The position numbers and the translations under genes were made by a program. Of a stretch of 64,000 nt of DNA, positions 1 to 12,202 are shown piece after piece. This DNA is from Lunularia cruciata. Taxonomy: Eukaryota; Streptophyta; Marchantiopsida; Lunulariales; Lunulariaceae. The stretch lies in assembly GCA_948567375.1 (NCBI GenBank), contig OX419761.1, positions 53,198,501 to 53,262,500 on the forward strand, in the 5' to 3' direction. Position 1 is the stretch's first letter; every line of letters starts with the position of its first letter. Under the pieces are notes generated by a model. The model was given only the letters and a program-made list of their open reading frames with translations. It was not told the DNA's origin and searched no databases.

Positions 1-2640
1 AATCAAGGAACTTTATCGAACATCTATCCGTCCTCGATTACCCTCGATTTATTTTGTTGCCATTGCACCGGTATCTGCAATCCCTAAATGTCACATCCAC
101 GACTTTGACGCCAACTCGTCGCCTTTAACCTAACAAGACTAAAACTATCTCCACATAGTCATCCTCTAAACAGTCTGAAAGCTGAAAACCTTGTGGGACG
201 GAAACATTTTGAGAGTGGGTTGTAACTGTCTGAGGTTTACCCCGCACAAGCTTTGGAGGAGATGATGTAGCCAGAATCTGAGAAAGTAGGAAGTTGCAAC
301 TCACCCGTGACTGCAGCACAGTGTGCCCAGCCTGCAGCGGCTCGCACAATCTTGGCATCCCCATTCAAGGGGTAAGGTTCAGGTCGTTCCTACACAGAAC
401 CAACGAGATGTTTCTCAAAATTCAAATGGATGGAAGCACAAAATCGCCGGATTCGTTCGACTTTCCAGTTCAAAGGAAGAGGGATAAGCTACAGACACTA
501 CATCACTTCAACTCGATGCAGGTCCATAATATTCTTACTTGCTGCCTCCCTGTGATCATGTAGCATTGGCCAAGGTCGTTGGTGGACCCCCACGTATAAA
601 TCTTCCCAGATTCTGCATGTGTAAATCAACCAATATCGTGGGTACCACATCAAAGAACGCACAGGTCCATTATTTGCTTTGGTCATCGACTGTACACAGC
701 TGGTGGCTTCATTTCTGTTTATTGTGAGTATGTTACCAGCTAAACTGATTCCAATTCTTAGTGAAGCGCTTGGTTCAGCCTCCGGCACGGCTAATTCGTC
801 ATAAATCAGATTACTGAGCATCCCATGGTAGCTCGCAGGCAATCTACTCATTTAGTTATAGGATAAATCGTCGCGTGAGAAGGGCCTGGACGAGGCTCGA
901 CGAAATAGTATAAAAGTGGAACTTGTCATGCTACCTCGAAACGCGGGCTGAAAGCGTTTACGCGATGGTGCCACACATGACTTAATCTTCTTTACTTTTC
1001 CTGTAAAGGAATATTTCATGATCCAATAAAGCTGAGTACCCCATGTGGGACATTGACAGCAACACCATCGGGTACGTTTGGTAAGATAGATGGGTTTTAT
1101 ATACTCATCTTTCTTATCATCGGTAGAAAGTATGATTATGAGTGCCGAGCAAGTGAGTGGAAGGCACTACCTGAAATCGCAAGACCAAAGCCACACCCAC
1201 CACTACAGACGGTGCGCCACTCTTCCTGCACAATAGAAGGTGGCACTGCAGTGGGTTGCAGAAACGGTGTTCGCTGTAGAGATGCAGCTGGAAGATATCC
1301 CCACATTCGCATACTCAACTTCTCCCCCATTGTTTCCTCTACTACTCCTCGCTATGATTCTTAAAACTCTGATGTTATCACCACAGCTGAAAGCAGTATC
1401 ATCATCATCATCATAATCAGGAGCGGTCAGACTCCCACATTACTGCAGTGCCATCCATCCAAGCGTCATGAACAATATGCCTTCTGCTTCTTCACACAGC
1501 TTTCCTTACCCCACTCCACTCCGCCTCGTGATTTCCTCAGCGATCCAATGCCATGATATTCTCCTTTGCCTTCCTCCACACCCACGCACGGTCTCCTCAA
1601 TATCGTTTTCAGAACTGCGTAATCCTGTTCTTCTCAGACTATATCAGATCCGTCCTTTAAGAGCCAAGATATCCACCTATAGAGCTCTCGCCCGCTCAAT
1701 ACAAGTAGCCCTCCTCCTCCTCAGAAACTAGGAAAATCTCACGACTTCCCTTCTGCAATCCACAGAAGCTTAAGGACAACCCCGCTACTCCTTTCTCCAC
1801 CTCCAAACGCTTCACCCGAGCTGCCGCTACAACATTGACCCCGTTCAACCACACTCTCTTTCCTCTTCCTCTGCTTGATGTCAACAACAACAACAACAAC
1901 AAACAGTCCACGACAAGATGACGGCTGATTGACTCCTCCTTTCGATATACTTAGAGAATTCTCCTCCGCCATATAACCTCATATTCCCATGTCTCCCTCG
2001 TTCGGGTACTGCATCAAATTACAATACCCAGCAACAGCACCAGTAGCAACACCTCCTCCATCACCCACAGAAGAAAACCAGTCCAGCCCAGCCGCCTGAA
2101 GGACTCGACTGACCAACTCCTGAGAGGAAAGAAGAAGAACGGAACGGAAGAACAACAACCGCTCTCAACTCAACTCACCATGGATAAAAGGTCTCGCTCT
2201 CTTCTTAGCTCGAGGTGGTGATCCACATATCTAGAGGTAATAATCAATCGAGAGCAGAAGATGGGTTGTGATACGATGATTGAATCCATGCCGCATGCGG
2301 TCCTCGTTGGTTCGGAGTTCGCTCCCTGCCAAGTGTGTGCACTTAATTAAGTTGGGGGACCTTTTTGAGGACTGTCGTGTTTCTACAGCGATCAAAAAGT
2401 GCTCAGATCTTCCCGTCTAAAGTGTGCAACTTTTTCAGCAGCCGTATCTATATCTCCATCGCACTTGCACTCCACACAATCTTTTCCTCGCTGGAGGTTC
2501 ACACGATAAAGGAAAAGTGCACTGCTCCGTCCCTTGCTTCGATGACAAAGCGCACTCCTCCGTTAGTCGCAGGACAAAGTGCAAACTGAAGGGCTGAAGC
2601 GAATCTTTTTATCGTCGCCAATTGTGGCCTGCCGTACAGC
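1..2640. other. Unassigned region with weak ORFs and simple repeats
   Basis: No gene is recognised here. The most exon-like stretch is on the minus strand at about 555-851: an open frame beginning MSRLPASYHGMLSNLIYDEL, with a possible donor (GCAAGTAAGA) near its 3' end. A second stretch at 308-364 runs into a possible donor GGGTGAGTTG, and a third at about 1170-1330 runs into CAG|GTAGTG. These could be exons of a minus-strand gene, but no family is recognisable and the frames were not shown to join. Simple repeats lie at about 1398-1416 (ATC units) and 1882-1903 (CAA units). Two TTTAGGG-like units at 2649-2665 could be a telo-box or chance. Confidence 0.25.
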
Positions 2641-3525
2641 CTTGGTGGAGGGTTTAGGGTTTGGGACCGCTGAGTCCCGCATTTTGAGACATTTTACGTG
2701 ATCGACCACTCTTGTTCTTCGATAGAATCTGCATGACCGGTAACGTACACCACCAAAGTTCTCTGGTAACGGTTAATGTTAATTGTATACCGACACGGTG
2801 GCAGAGTTTACCGTGTTGAGTCCACAGGTCCGAGGAACCCTGCTAGGTTTGATTCTGGATTTCTCTCTTCTCTCCGCGAGACTCCGCCCGAAGGGTCAAA
2901 GGTGCACTTGTAATCACTTCCTCGTTTTCTCCTTCCTTCGCGGGGAACAGAAAAGTGCACCTAAAGGACCCGAACTTTAGGATTCCTCCGTTCGTTCTTT
3001 CTTTCCTTATCAGGTCCTTTTCTCCTTCAGGAGGAGAAGGTACTCTTTTGCTGCTATCTTTATCTGCCTCTAGGAGGGGCTCTCTTTTTCCTACATAGCT
3101 AAAAATATCGCTTGATTTGGTTTCATTCATCTTCACAGTCTCTTTAGTTCAATGTAATATTTATATAATTTACTGGTTTTCTCTTTTCTTTCTAATGGAA
3201 TAGTTTCTTTAATTTAGAATATCCTTTGACCTTTACCCTCAGCAATTTCCCTCGATTCTTCGTACTGAAGAATACTTTTTGGAGTTTGGGCTGCCCAGAT
3301 AGAGATAGTGACTTATCAAACTTACTTTCCCGAAGTAAAGAAAGATATGCAATCAAACCAGTTTCTTTTGTCCTTTTCTAAGGAATAACGAGAATTTACA
3401 TTAAAGGCGATGGTCCGAAAGGAACATGTCAACCACATGGTTTCGACTCGGTGGGTAGTGAAACGTTTGTTGGTTTCTCGTTTTTAAACAGGTCATTTAA
3501 AACGGATTTTAAAATACCATTATTT
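2641..3525. other. Gene-free stretch beside the hAT relic
   Basis: Nothing recognisable. A motif containing AAAGTGCAC recurs near 2514, 2900 and 2952, and the sequence is rich in short direct repeats, as in decayed transposon DNA. It could include the non-coding end of the hAT relic that begins at 3526, but I could not identify a terminal inverted repeat. Confidence 0.3.
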
Positions 3526-4970
3526 TTATAAAACATTCTTTTTTATTGCTTGAAGAATGTGACATTTCATTGAGGGAAAAAGTTTAGGGTCTATCTGAAA
3601 AGTTTCCAGCAGGAAATACAGTAGGAGAGTTTCCTTCTCATCAACTTCTCTTATCAGGAGGCTGATGGCATCAACATCCACATCGATCGGCTCAATCTCC
3701 AAGCGTGGCAATCTTTTCTTGGAGCAAATTGTCATGACCAGAAGCTCATCCAGGCCATTCTTGACAACACCGTCACCTGAGCATAAAAATGCTATTTGAA
3801 ACTGCTCTAATGAATGTCGCTTTGTGGACAACTGGTGACCCATAATGGAAGAGTTGTGCACAATTGCTACTTGACATTTGACTTTGCCTCCACCAACACG
3901 ATTGCAATGCTGAATGTAAATGCGCTTGCCAACCTTACGATATCGTTCAACTCCAACAGAAGATGATGTAGGGCTAGTATAGATCTTGATAAGGAACGCA
4001 GAGAAAGTTGCATATTGAGTTGGAACCTAGCTCCACATCAAGCGAGGGTGGTAATCAATCAAGTTCGGGAACATTTCTTCAAATTTTGCCTCATTCATGC
4101 AGAATATCATGAACTCAGACACGACTCTTTCGTATACGTAGGTAGATGTTGAGTCCTTATCATGATGCCTCGTGATGAGCTGAATGGCTAGCCAACATTG
4201 CATCTTCAGATCACCTTTGACAAGCTCAACAACCTCCTCCTTGGTGGTTACAGCCACATTAATGAGTAGACAATGATAGAATGGATCATAATAGAATGCC
4301 AATGTATGCACAAGAAAATAGATGCGATTCCATCAATAGTGCAAATGTTTAATTGCATGATCTAGATCAGCCCCAGATGACACCAATGCCATATGCACAT
4401 GAATATAAATGAAGCAAGTTTAAGCCGTCGACATTGTGGCAGTGTCTGATTCTAGTACACTGAGGCATTTGCATATGGGGGTCAAACAAGTCAACACATG
4501 TGTTGACGCCATGCCAGGATGTTGTATTGATGACAATTTCACTAGGTGACTTAAAATGATCATAATTTGTATCAATGCGGCACTCTTGCTTCTCATTTGC
4601 AACAATAATAGAGAGAGATGAGTACCCGCTTCACTTGCTTCACTTAGCAAAACATGTAATTGACGGAGCTCCACCTAGACACAAAATACATAACCATGCA
4701 AAGATTCTTGCTTAATACTTCATTGCCTATCATGTTGTACATCTTGTTTAGAAGAGATTGGCCCTTGATATTCTTCGATGCGAATAGGGCCTACTTTTGT
4801 AGCAACTTGAACTGATCCATCTTGAGAATATCTTTGTAGAGGTTGTTGAGTGGATGTGCACTACAACCATAAGCCTAGTCAACTATATCATTGTCGACTA
4901 GATTGCAATGAACTACCCTTATGTTGTTGCAAGAATCCAAGATGAACACATTAACAAGCGCCTTGCCAAT
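3526..4970 (-). pseudogene. hAT-like transposase relic, C-terminal half
   Basis: Read from 4970 downwards, this encodes the second half of a hAT/DUF659-type plant transposase. The first part contains GCSAHPLNNLYKDIL (about 4830-4875), matching the C-x2-H-x-LN...KDI motif of that superfamily. Next comes a segment with FMIFCMNEAKFEEMFPNL (4027-4311), then a C-terminal dimerisation-type block with SPTSSSVGVERYRKVGKR (about 3930-3990). Several in-frame stops (for example the TAG at 4027) and at least one frameshift near 4.3-4.4 kb show it is dead. The 5' edge stops exactly at the LTR of gypsy A. The same reading frame continues at 17375-17400: ISKLHNFIG spans the joined empty site. Family assignment comes from motif recognition only. 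Confidence 0.6.
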
Positions 4971-5325
4971 TGTAAAAGATCTAGACCAAGGAGAGAAATA
5001 GTAGAATGGAAACTTACATTGGGACACTTGAATAAGGGAAACTCCAAATGCCTAGCATGAGCTTTGGCTTTGGTATTTATAGGGAGCATACAAGGCCTTG
5101 AGAAGCTTCTCAAGAAGCTTCCTTGAGCCACTTTCTTGGAGTGCAAGTTAAGTTAATTGGGAAGATTCTCAAGAAGCTTCCTTCTAGAAGTTACTTACTT
5201 GGCATGCAAGCTAAGCTAGTTAGAATTTTCTAGAAGCTTCCTAGATACTTTTGAAATATTCTAGGCTAATTTGTCTTATTTGCTACTCCATTAGCCGGAC
5301 TAACTTTGTTGCTAAATTGCATACA
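4971..5325 (-). repeat. 3' LTR of gypsy A
   Basis: A 355-bp LTR starting TGTAAAAG on the plus strand and ending at ACA, so TGT...ACA on its own strand, preceded by a purine-rich tract (GGTGGAGGAATA on the minus strand). It is homologous to the LTRs at 7176, 17074, 23222, 25014, 30208 and 33124. It contains tandem blocks built on AAGCTTCT..GAAGCTT palindromes. One block at 5223-5240 reads GAAttTTCtaGAAgcTTC, four alternating GAA/TTC units at 5-bp spacing. A TATA-like TATTTATAG lies near 5073. Confidence 0.85.
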
Positions 5326-6760
5326 TATTCCTCCACCGCTAGTTGGTGATGTCCTTGTCGCCATTGAAGCTTCCAACTCCTAGATAGCCGTTTATGCATT
5401 TTGGAGATGAGAACGAAGTTCCCATGTGGCATCATGAAGGGGATACCCTTCTAAAGGACTTTGTACTTTGTATGTTGTCGGCAATCTCATTGAATGCGGT
5501 GACGTGCAATAATACGATCAACTTTGTACTCCTCATGATCATTGATAGAGATGAGAGGAAGGGGAGGTTGGACACGAGAGGAAAGAAAAGATGGATCAGG
5601 AACAAAAGGGTTTCAACTTGGAAATATGAAAGACATTGTGGATGCTCATATGACAAGGCAAGGCAAGTCAATAAGCAACAAGAGAAATGATTTGTGTGAC
5701 CTCAAAGGGTCCTATCCAATTAGGAGCAAGTCTATGAACTTGGGTATCAAGTGGGAGGGCTAGATCATAGACAAGAGCATGACCTTATCACCAACTTGAA
5801 AGGTGACATCAAAACAATGGTGGTCTACATACTGTTTTTGATGATTTTGGGCAACAAGGAGGTGAGATTTGGCTTGTTAGAGGGATTGGGATATGGTGGT
5901 CAAGAAGGTTGAAGTATGAGGGACATGAGATGGAGGAGGAGCAAGAAAGGAATGTAGAACAAGTGGATCTTGGCCAAAATTGAGGAAGAAAGGAGAGAAT
6001 CTGGTGCTTGCCTATTTGAAATTATTGTATGCAAACTTTGTAACGGCAAGACATTCATCCCAATGGGTATGGTGAATGTTGACAAAGGCACAAGGCATAT
6101 CCTCCAAGGTGCAATTTGCACATTTAATTTTTCCATTAGTTTGAAGATGATAGGCCGTGGACAAAGCAAGCTTGGTGCAATGTATCTAAAAGAGTGCTTG
6201 CCAAAACTTTCTAGTGAATCGAGGATCACTATCAAAGATGAGTACATGCGGTATCCCATAATGCTTAAAGACATTGTCAAAATAGATCTGTGCCAATGTT
6301 TGAGCATCCATGCTATCAAAGGTTGGTGCCAAATGGATTTGCTTACTAAGGCACAAACAAACAAACACCACAATTGCTATGTGACCTTGCTTCATCTTGG
6401 GCAAGGACATGATGAGATCCAAGCTCACTTGTTCCCATCAAGCAGATGGAATGGGGAGTGGTTGAAAGAGTCCACTTGGTTTTTGGTTGTAGGCCTTTTT
6501 CCATTGGCATCTCTCACACAATCAGACAAACTCTTGAACATCTCGTGTCATGTTGGGCCACCACCATTGGCATTGGAGGGTACTCAAAGTCTTGTCCACA
6601 CCCATGCGACCAGCAATTGGTAAGTCATGGGCTTTATGGAGGTGCACAAGTCAGAGATCACCCTTGGTTGGAACATAAATCCGTTCCTCATGGAATAAAA
6701 GGCCTTCCTTGTAGGAGAAGGTGTTGTATTCCTTATTGCATGTTGTAAGACGACCTTGTA
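5326..6760 (-). pseudogene. Gypsy A integrase with chromodomain-like tail (broken)
   Basis: The minus strand encodes integrase core pieces: MSLDLIMSLPKMKQGHIAIV (first catalytic Asp, about 6380-6428) and VLIFDSDPRFTRKFW (second Asp, near 6200). A C-terminal part follows at 5.7-6.1 kb. At about 5350-5460 a chromodomain-like stretch (WKGYPLHDATWE in related copies) leads to the 3' LTR. Chromodomains in this family target insertion to particular chromatin. Frameshifts and stops interrupt the protein throughout. The family assignment is firm because elements B1 and B2 carry the same sequence in clearer form. Confidence 0.75.
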
Positions 6761-8577
6761 CTATCTAAAAGAAGAGATCTTGTTGTAAAGTTGTCTTAAA
6801 CTCAATTTGGACTTTGGAGTCAACTAATACCATCATAATTGCCTTTGTGATGAGAGGAAGGGACTTCAAATCATGTCATTATGATAGAGCATCAAGGATG
6901 ATGTAGAACTGACCATTTGTACTCCAATTTGATGTCAAACAATTATAGTTATTTTTCCCATTGATGATGTTGACTCTTCATATGTTCCAAGTGTAATGTC
7001 TACAACAACAGCTTGTGATCAGTTTGTATGACCGCCTGTTTCCCCAAGAGATAATGCCTCTATACCTTGGTGGCATATACCATTGCTATTTGTTCCTAAT
7101 CTTGAGTAGAGTAATTCCTTTCTGTGGTGTTTAGTTGGCAAGACACAAAAGCAATGGGATGTAATCCATCTGGGATGTAAAAGACCAAGACTGAGGAGAG
7201 AAATAAGAGAATGGAATATCACATTGGGACACTTGAATGTGGCTAAACTTCAAATGCCTAGCATGAGCTTTGGCTCTGGTATTTAATAGAAAGCATACAA
7301 GGCTCTTGATAAGCTTCTCAAGAAGCTTCCTTGAACCACTTTCTTGGAATGCAAGCCAAGTTAACCAAGAAGCTTCTCAAGAAACTTCTTTCTAGAAGCT
7401 ACCTACTTGGCTTGCAAGCTAAGCTAGTTGGAAGCTTCTAGAAACTACTTGGAAGCTTCTAGAAACTACTTACTTGGGGTGCAAGCTAAGCTAGCAAGGA
7501 AGCTTCTCAAGAAGCTTCCTAGATACTTCTAGAATATTCTAGGCTAATTTGGTCTATTTGCTACTTGATTAGTCCTAACTAACTTCATTGTTAAACTCCA
7601 TATTGTTACATAGGAATTCTTGTTGTAGTACAACTCCAATGGTAAGTTAGAAGCATCTAAATCAACCACACAAAGTAGTTGAGTGTCATATGGTTGAAGA
7701 ATGGGTCTTGAAGACACCACATGTTTAAGCTTCTAGAATGCTTCTTTATGCTTGGTGGTCCATTGAAAGCTAGAGTTCTTCCATAAGAGGTTGGTCAATG
7801 GTGGGCCATGTGGGCATAATAGTGGATGAACTATCGGTAAAAACTGACTAGTCCATTAAATGCATGTACTTCTATAGCATCCTTTGGAGTAGGCCAATCA
7901 AAAATAGCCTTAATTTTCTCCTCTTCCATCTTGATTCCTTCCGATGAGATCTTATGACCCAAGAAGGTAACTTCCTTCTGCCAAAAAGCACACTTTGACT
8001 TCTTGCAATAAAATGTCCATTGTTGTAGTTGTCTTATGACTTCTCACATGGGATTCACTTGTTCTACCTTTGTCTTGCTATAGATTAAGATATCATCCAA
8101 TAACACCACCACTTATCAATCCAATAGTCCATCCAACACCCATTGAATCTAATCCATGAAGATTGTTGGAGAATTAGTGAGCCCAAAAGGTAGAACTCTC
8201 CATTCAAAATGCCCATACCTTGTGCAAAAGGCAGTCTTTTGCACATCTTCCCTATCAATGGAGATTTGACAATATCCGCTATGAGGATCCAACTTGGAGA
8301 AGTATCGTGCTCCACTCAATTGATCAAGCAAGTCATCAATTTGAGATAAGAGATATGCATTCTTCACCATTTTTTATTGAGCTCATGGTAATCAATAGAA
8401 AAACAAAGTCTTCCATCCTTCTTTGGAACAAATAGTACCAGTGCTTCCCAAGGAGATGTATTATGTTGTATGAGATCCTTCTACAACAACTCCATAAGTG
8501 TTATTTGCAGCTCTTCCAACTCCTTTGGTGAGAGCCGATAGGTTGGTTTACTCACTGGAGCACTCCTTAGAAATAAC
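6761..8577 (-). pseudogene. Gypsy A reverse transcriptase and RNase H (broken, split)
   Basis: The RT part on the minus strand (about 8100-8400) includes [20 protein letters not shown] and [15 protein letters not shown], standard gypsy RT blocks. The expected [FYL]xDD box is destroyed near 8.1 kb. RNase H follows at about 7616-7800 and 6761-7175, interrupted by the solo LTR at 7176-7610. The phrase HPIAFVS is readable just beyond that insertion. Stops and frameshifts are numerous, so no functional polymerase can be made. Confidence 0.7.
7176..7610 (-). repeat. Solo LTR of the gypsy A/B family inside gypsy A
   Basis: This full-length LTR (435 bp, TGTAAAAG...TGTTACA on the plus strand) has no internal region on either side. 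Its flanks are TGGGA (7171-7175) and TAGGA (7611-7615), a 5-bp duplication with one mismatch. The interrupted RNase H sequence resumes on the far side. A solo LTR normally arises by recombination between the two LTRs of a complete insertion, so a further family member once sat here. It contains two GAAgcTTCtaGAA units around 7430-7470. Confidence 0.82.
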
Positions 8578-9400
8578 TCAATATTGAAGGCATACTACAA
8601 TTAGAGGGTAATCCCTTTGGTAGATTATCCGGAAAATATCCACAAATTCCTGAATTATTTGATCAACCATTGATTGATGAGGCTCTTGACACTCCTTAGA
8701 TTCTTGTTGTGCAATCTGCTTGATCCATATTGCAAAAATAGACTTATCTTCCTCCAAAGCTTGCTCTATAGTTGCTTCACTAAAAAACTTCCCATGTAGG
8801 GACTCATCTCCCTTCAAAGCTTGCTCTCTAGTTGCCTTCTTGACAAACTTCCCTTCTTGGGACTCATCCCTACTCAAAGCTTGCTCTATGGCTGCTTTCT
8901 TGACAAAATTCTCATCTTGGGACTAACTATTCAATGATGTCTTACTTAGAGGTGCCAAACAACCTAATTGGTAATTCCTACCTTGGTGTTGTACTTGAAT
9001 TTTTCATTGGTTCCAATCAAATTGAACCTTATGATGTTCAAGCCAAGGTAGACTTAGAATGACATCATAGTATAAAAGTGCCACTATAAACCTCATATAC
9101 TCCAAATACTCCTTCCCAATCTTGAAGGTAATAGGATGCAAGGTACAGAATGTAAAACCCTTTCTACCATCCGCCATCATCAATCTACTTCCAATTATTG
9201 GCTTGATAGGAATATGTAATTCCTTTTCTAATTGCATGGACAAGCAACTTTTTGAACTTCCCAAATCAACCAAAATCCTACAACCACTATCAGATATCAT
9301 ATCTTGCAAGTAAAACAAACTTGCATAGGTCGAGCCTTTGATCCTATTGGAACTAATCAAGTTCCCAACATGCGGCTCAGAATCTCCTATTGGGATTCCT
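8578..9400 (-). pseudogene. Gypsy A protease and repeat-bearing linker
   Basis: The minus-strand frame at 9004-9360 is a retropepsin-like domain. It has ILVDLGSSKSCLSM where D-[ST]-G-[AS] is expected (Thr/Ser replaced by Leu), followed by RLMMADGRKG and DVILSLPWLEHHKVQFDW. This is the divergent aspartyl protease typical of plant chromoviruses. Downstream (8578-8935) lies a lysine/glutamate-rich linker made of about three tandem units of roughly 20 residues (E/D-S-x-x-GKF...KA...EQAL). The same linker is seen in element B2 at 27062-27260. Confidence 0.72.
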
Positions 9401-10552
9401 CATTTCCTTGATCATTTTTCTCCACAAACTCCATCTGGGCTACTTGTCAAGGTCATCCATTCTTGAGTGGACATTCAACAATGCGATGTCTAATTTGGCA
9501 ACAACAGAAACAACCACTATTTTGTTGCAATTTTTCTTTATCTGCAATGCCAAGTGGTCTCCATTGAATGGTATCAATCTCCATTGGTGTTGGCTCCTCC
9601 ACCCTTGTGTAGTGTATTGGTAGGTTTTGTGGAGGTCAAAGTCAAGACCAAGTTGTTGCAACCAAAGAATCAAAGAGTTTGGCCAACCGCATGGCTTCCT
9701 CTACGTGTTGTGGCTCTTGCATAATTACCTCTAATTTGGTTCATGACTTCAAATCCCTCACAAATTGATCTAGAGCTTCATCTACCAATATATCTAGAAT
9801 TTTCATGATGGTGTTTTGGAATTTTGTAATATAACTTTTTACAAAGCTAATCTGCTTCAACTCTTCCAACCTATCTCTCACATCCCATATGACATTTATA
9901 GCTTGGAATTGACCAATTATTGCACTCTTGAATTTTTCCCATGTCAAGATTGGTGTAAAAATTTGCCGTTCAGTTCACTCCACTCAGAATCACCACCCTA
10001 GCTTTGCTATTCCATCCAATTAGTTGGAAGTCAAGAGAATCTATTTTTGTTCATCTTGAAGATTGGTAACCTCAAAATAACGTTTGCAATCAAACACAAA
10101 ATTCTCCACTTTGCCCAAAGATTCTTGCATTTGAAAACCTTAGGTTTTGGAAATCAAATTTGGTCTTCTCCTTCTCAAACTAGTATTCTCTCTATGTGCT
10201 CTTGTCATCGATGATCTTGTTCATCCAAAAATTGAGTAAGGTGCTCAATTTGTTGGTGCATAGCAATGATAACCTTGGGCATTGCTACCATGGTTACTAC
10301 TCTATCACACCACTCCTAATCTATCTAATTTATTAACACATAGATGTAACATGTCCATCATTCTCCATAAGTTACAACCGGAAGTACCAAGAAATCCTTG
10401 GACATGGTGATTGTATTCAAAAACTCTTACCCAAAGCGTGAGATGATGAACTATGTGAAATGATGCTTGGGTAGTACTTGAACACAATCCAAATCCACCA
10501 CTCATAATTGATTCGTAGATTTGGTTGTCCATAAATTCCATCCATCCCATTC
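9401..10552 (-). pseudogene. Gypsy A gag (broken)
   Basis: The minus strand encodes the capsid-like part: WEKFKSAIIGQFQAINV and VDEALDQFVRDLKS (about 9741-9947), typical of retrotransposon gag. A zinc knuckle lies at about 9500-9550, where one frame reads CCCQIRHRIVEC, compatible with a CCHC box. Frameshifts separate the pieces. The start lies just inside the decayed primer-binding site next to the 5' LTR. Confidence 0.65.
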
Positions 10553-10665
10553 TTGCTTGATAACAATGTAAAAGATCAAGATCAAAGAGAGAAATAGGAG
10601 AATAGAAACTCGCATTGGGACACTTGAATGAAGGAAACCTCAAATGCCTAGCATGAGCTTTGGCT

Positions 10666-11066
10666 TGTTAGGATTAACTCAGGTCTCAGGTTAACTCAGG
10701 TTGAAGTTAACTAGGGTTAACTCAAGATATGCTTTGGGTTAGATTGTGCACAACCTATTGCTAGTGATATAAAAGTAGTCTTAGAGTAGAGACTAAAAAA
10801 TTAAAAAAAGGTGCTCATTCTTTTGGAGCGACAAGAGAGTGGAGCAAGGAGAGAGTAGAGAGAGCTCTAAGAGATGGAGACTTTTTATGTGTGTGCACAC
10901 ATGAGTAAAGAGTGCTCCATTGTCCCCCCGTGGACATAGCCTTACGAGAAGGTGAACCACGTACATACGGTGTTTGTGCATGTATGAGCTTGATTGTCTA
11001 TGGGCACTCCATGGCTCCTTGGTGTTTTGTTGTGATCAACCCTATCACTGGTTTCCTTTGTTGAAA
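10666..11066 (+). repeat. 5' LTR of the copia element
   Basis: A 401-bp LTR. A TATA-like stretch (GTGATATAAAAGTAG) lies near 10768, followed by an A-rich tract and a GGTGCTCATTC start-like region. It ends directly before the primer-binding site. The insertion point in the gypsy LTR is defined by TGGCT. Confidence 0.85.
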
Positions 11067-12202
11067 ATTGGCATTAGAGCTTGCGATCGAGAATGAGAGA
11101 GACCTACAGTTATTAGAGGAGATCAGAGGTGTTGATCAAGGAGAGGAAGCAAGGCTACACTCAAAACATTAAGCATGGAAAGCTGATTGTTTCTATATAG
11201 GATTTGTGTAGGAACAAGGTGTGTTTGGAAGAAAGTGTGTGAAAAACCATTTCAAAAGCCTGAAGGTTGGCTATGGTGATTAGAGAGTTTTTTTAGTGAT
11301 TACATGCATTTCAAAGTGAGTTACTGGGCAAACAAGATATCAATGGATAGATCAAAGCAAGGACTTCATTCCAAGCTCAAGATTAGTTTGTGCAATGGAG
11401 AGAACAAAGTGTGGTGAGGAAAATTTGTTTTTTGGTGTATGCATTTGATGGTTTTTGAAGAAATTTGTTGTCATGTGAAAGACTACTCAAGATCTTCAAA
11501 TGACATCCATTTTCAATTGGAGAAAGCTCAACAGGTTAGTTTCTAGGAGCTAGAAATTGAATTTGACAAATTGGATTGCAGATTTGGAATCAAAGTAGGT
11601 GATTTACCCAAGTGAGGCTCCTGGAGGCAAAATCTCACAGTTTGGTTTTTGATGTGGTTTTGAGTTTTAGGTCCATTTTTCATGAGTGTGGCGACTGTAC
11701 ATCCATTCCCCTTGACATTTAATGACCTAGAAATTTTTTTTCATATTTTTGGTCATACAATACCATATATGCGTACAGTATGGTACCAAGAGTTCCATTT
11801 GACTGTGAAAAGTTTCTTTGTGTAAAAGGAATAAACTAGAGAGAATTGTCTAGCCTTTTCTTGTCTTGTAGCACTTAGAAGATTAGTTGAAAACTTTTGA
11901 AAACTGTTCATGGTGCTATCATACAAGTTAACTTGCTAGAACAAAAGACAGATCTAGCTTGTGACTTTTCCTTCTCTTCCCATCACCGAGACTCCCTCAG
12001 AGGGTCAAAAAGAGGGAGAATCAAAGGTTTTTACCCCCTTAGGTTAAAAAGTGAATAACTTTTTTACCATAAGTAGATTTCAGTTATTGTTTACATATTT
12101 GAAATTGGGACTTTGGCAGCTACGCATTACTGTAATCAAATCTGTGTTTCAACAACTTCCATTTTTTGGCCAATTTTGAGGTGAATTTTTGGAAGTAAGC
12201 AC
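11067..12202 (+). other. Copia leader between primer site and gag
   Basis: About 1.1 kb of non-coding sequence starting at the primer-binding site. No conserved ORF is seen. A 5' leader of this length is normal for a copia element and would carry packaging and translation signals. I see no extra gene in it. Confidence 0.6.

Noticed and set aside
2649-2665. TTTAGGG repeats as an interstitial telomere.
   Set aside because: Only about two units; at best a telo-box type promoter motif, possibly chance.
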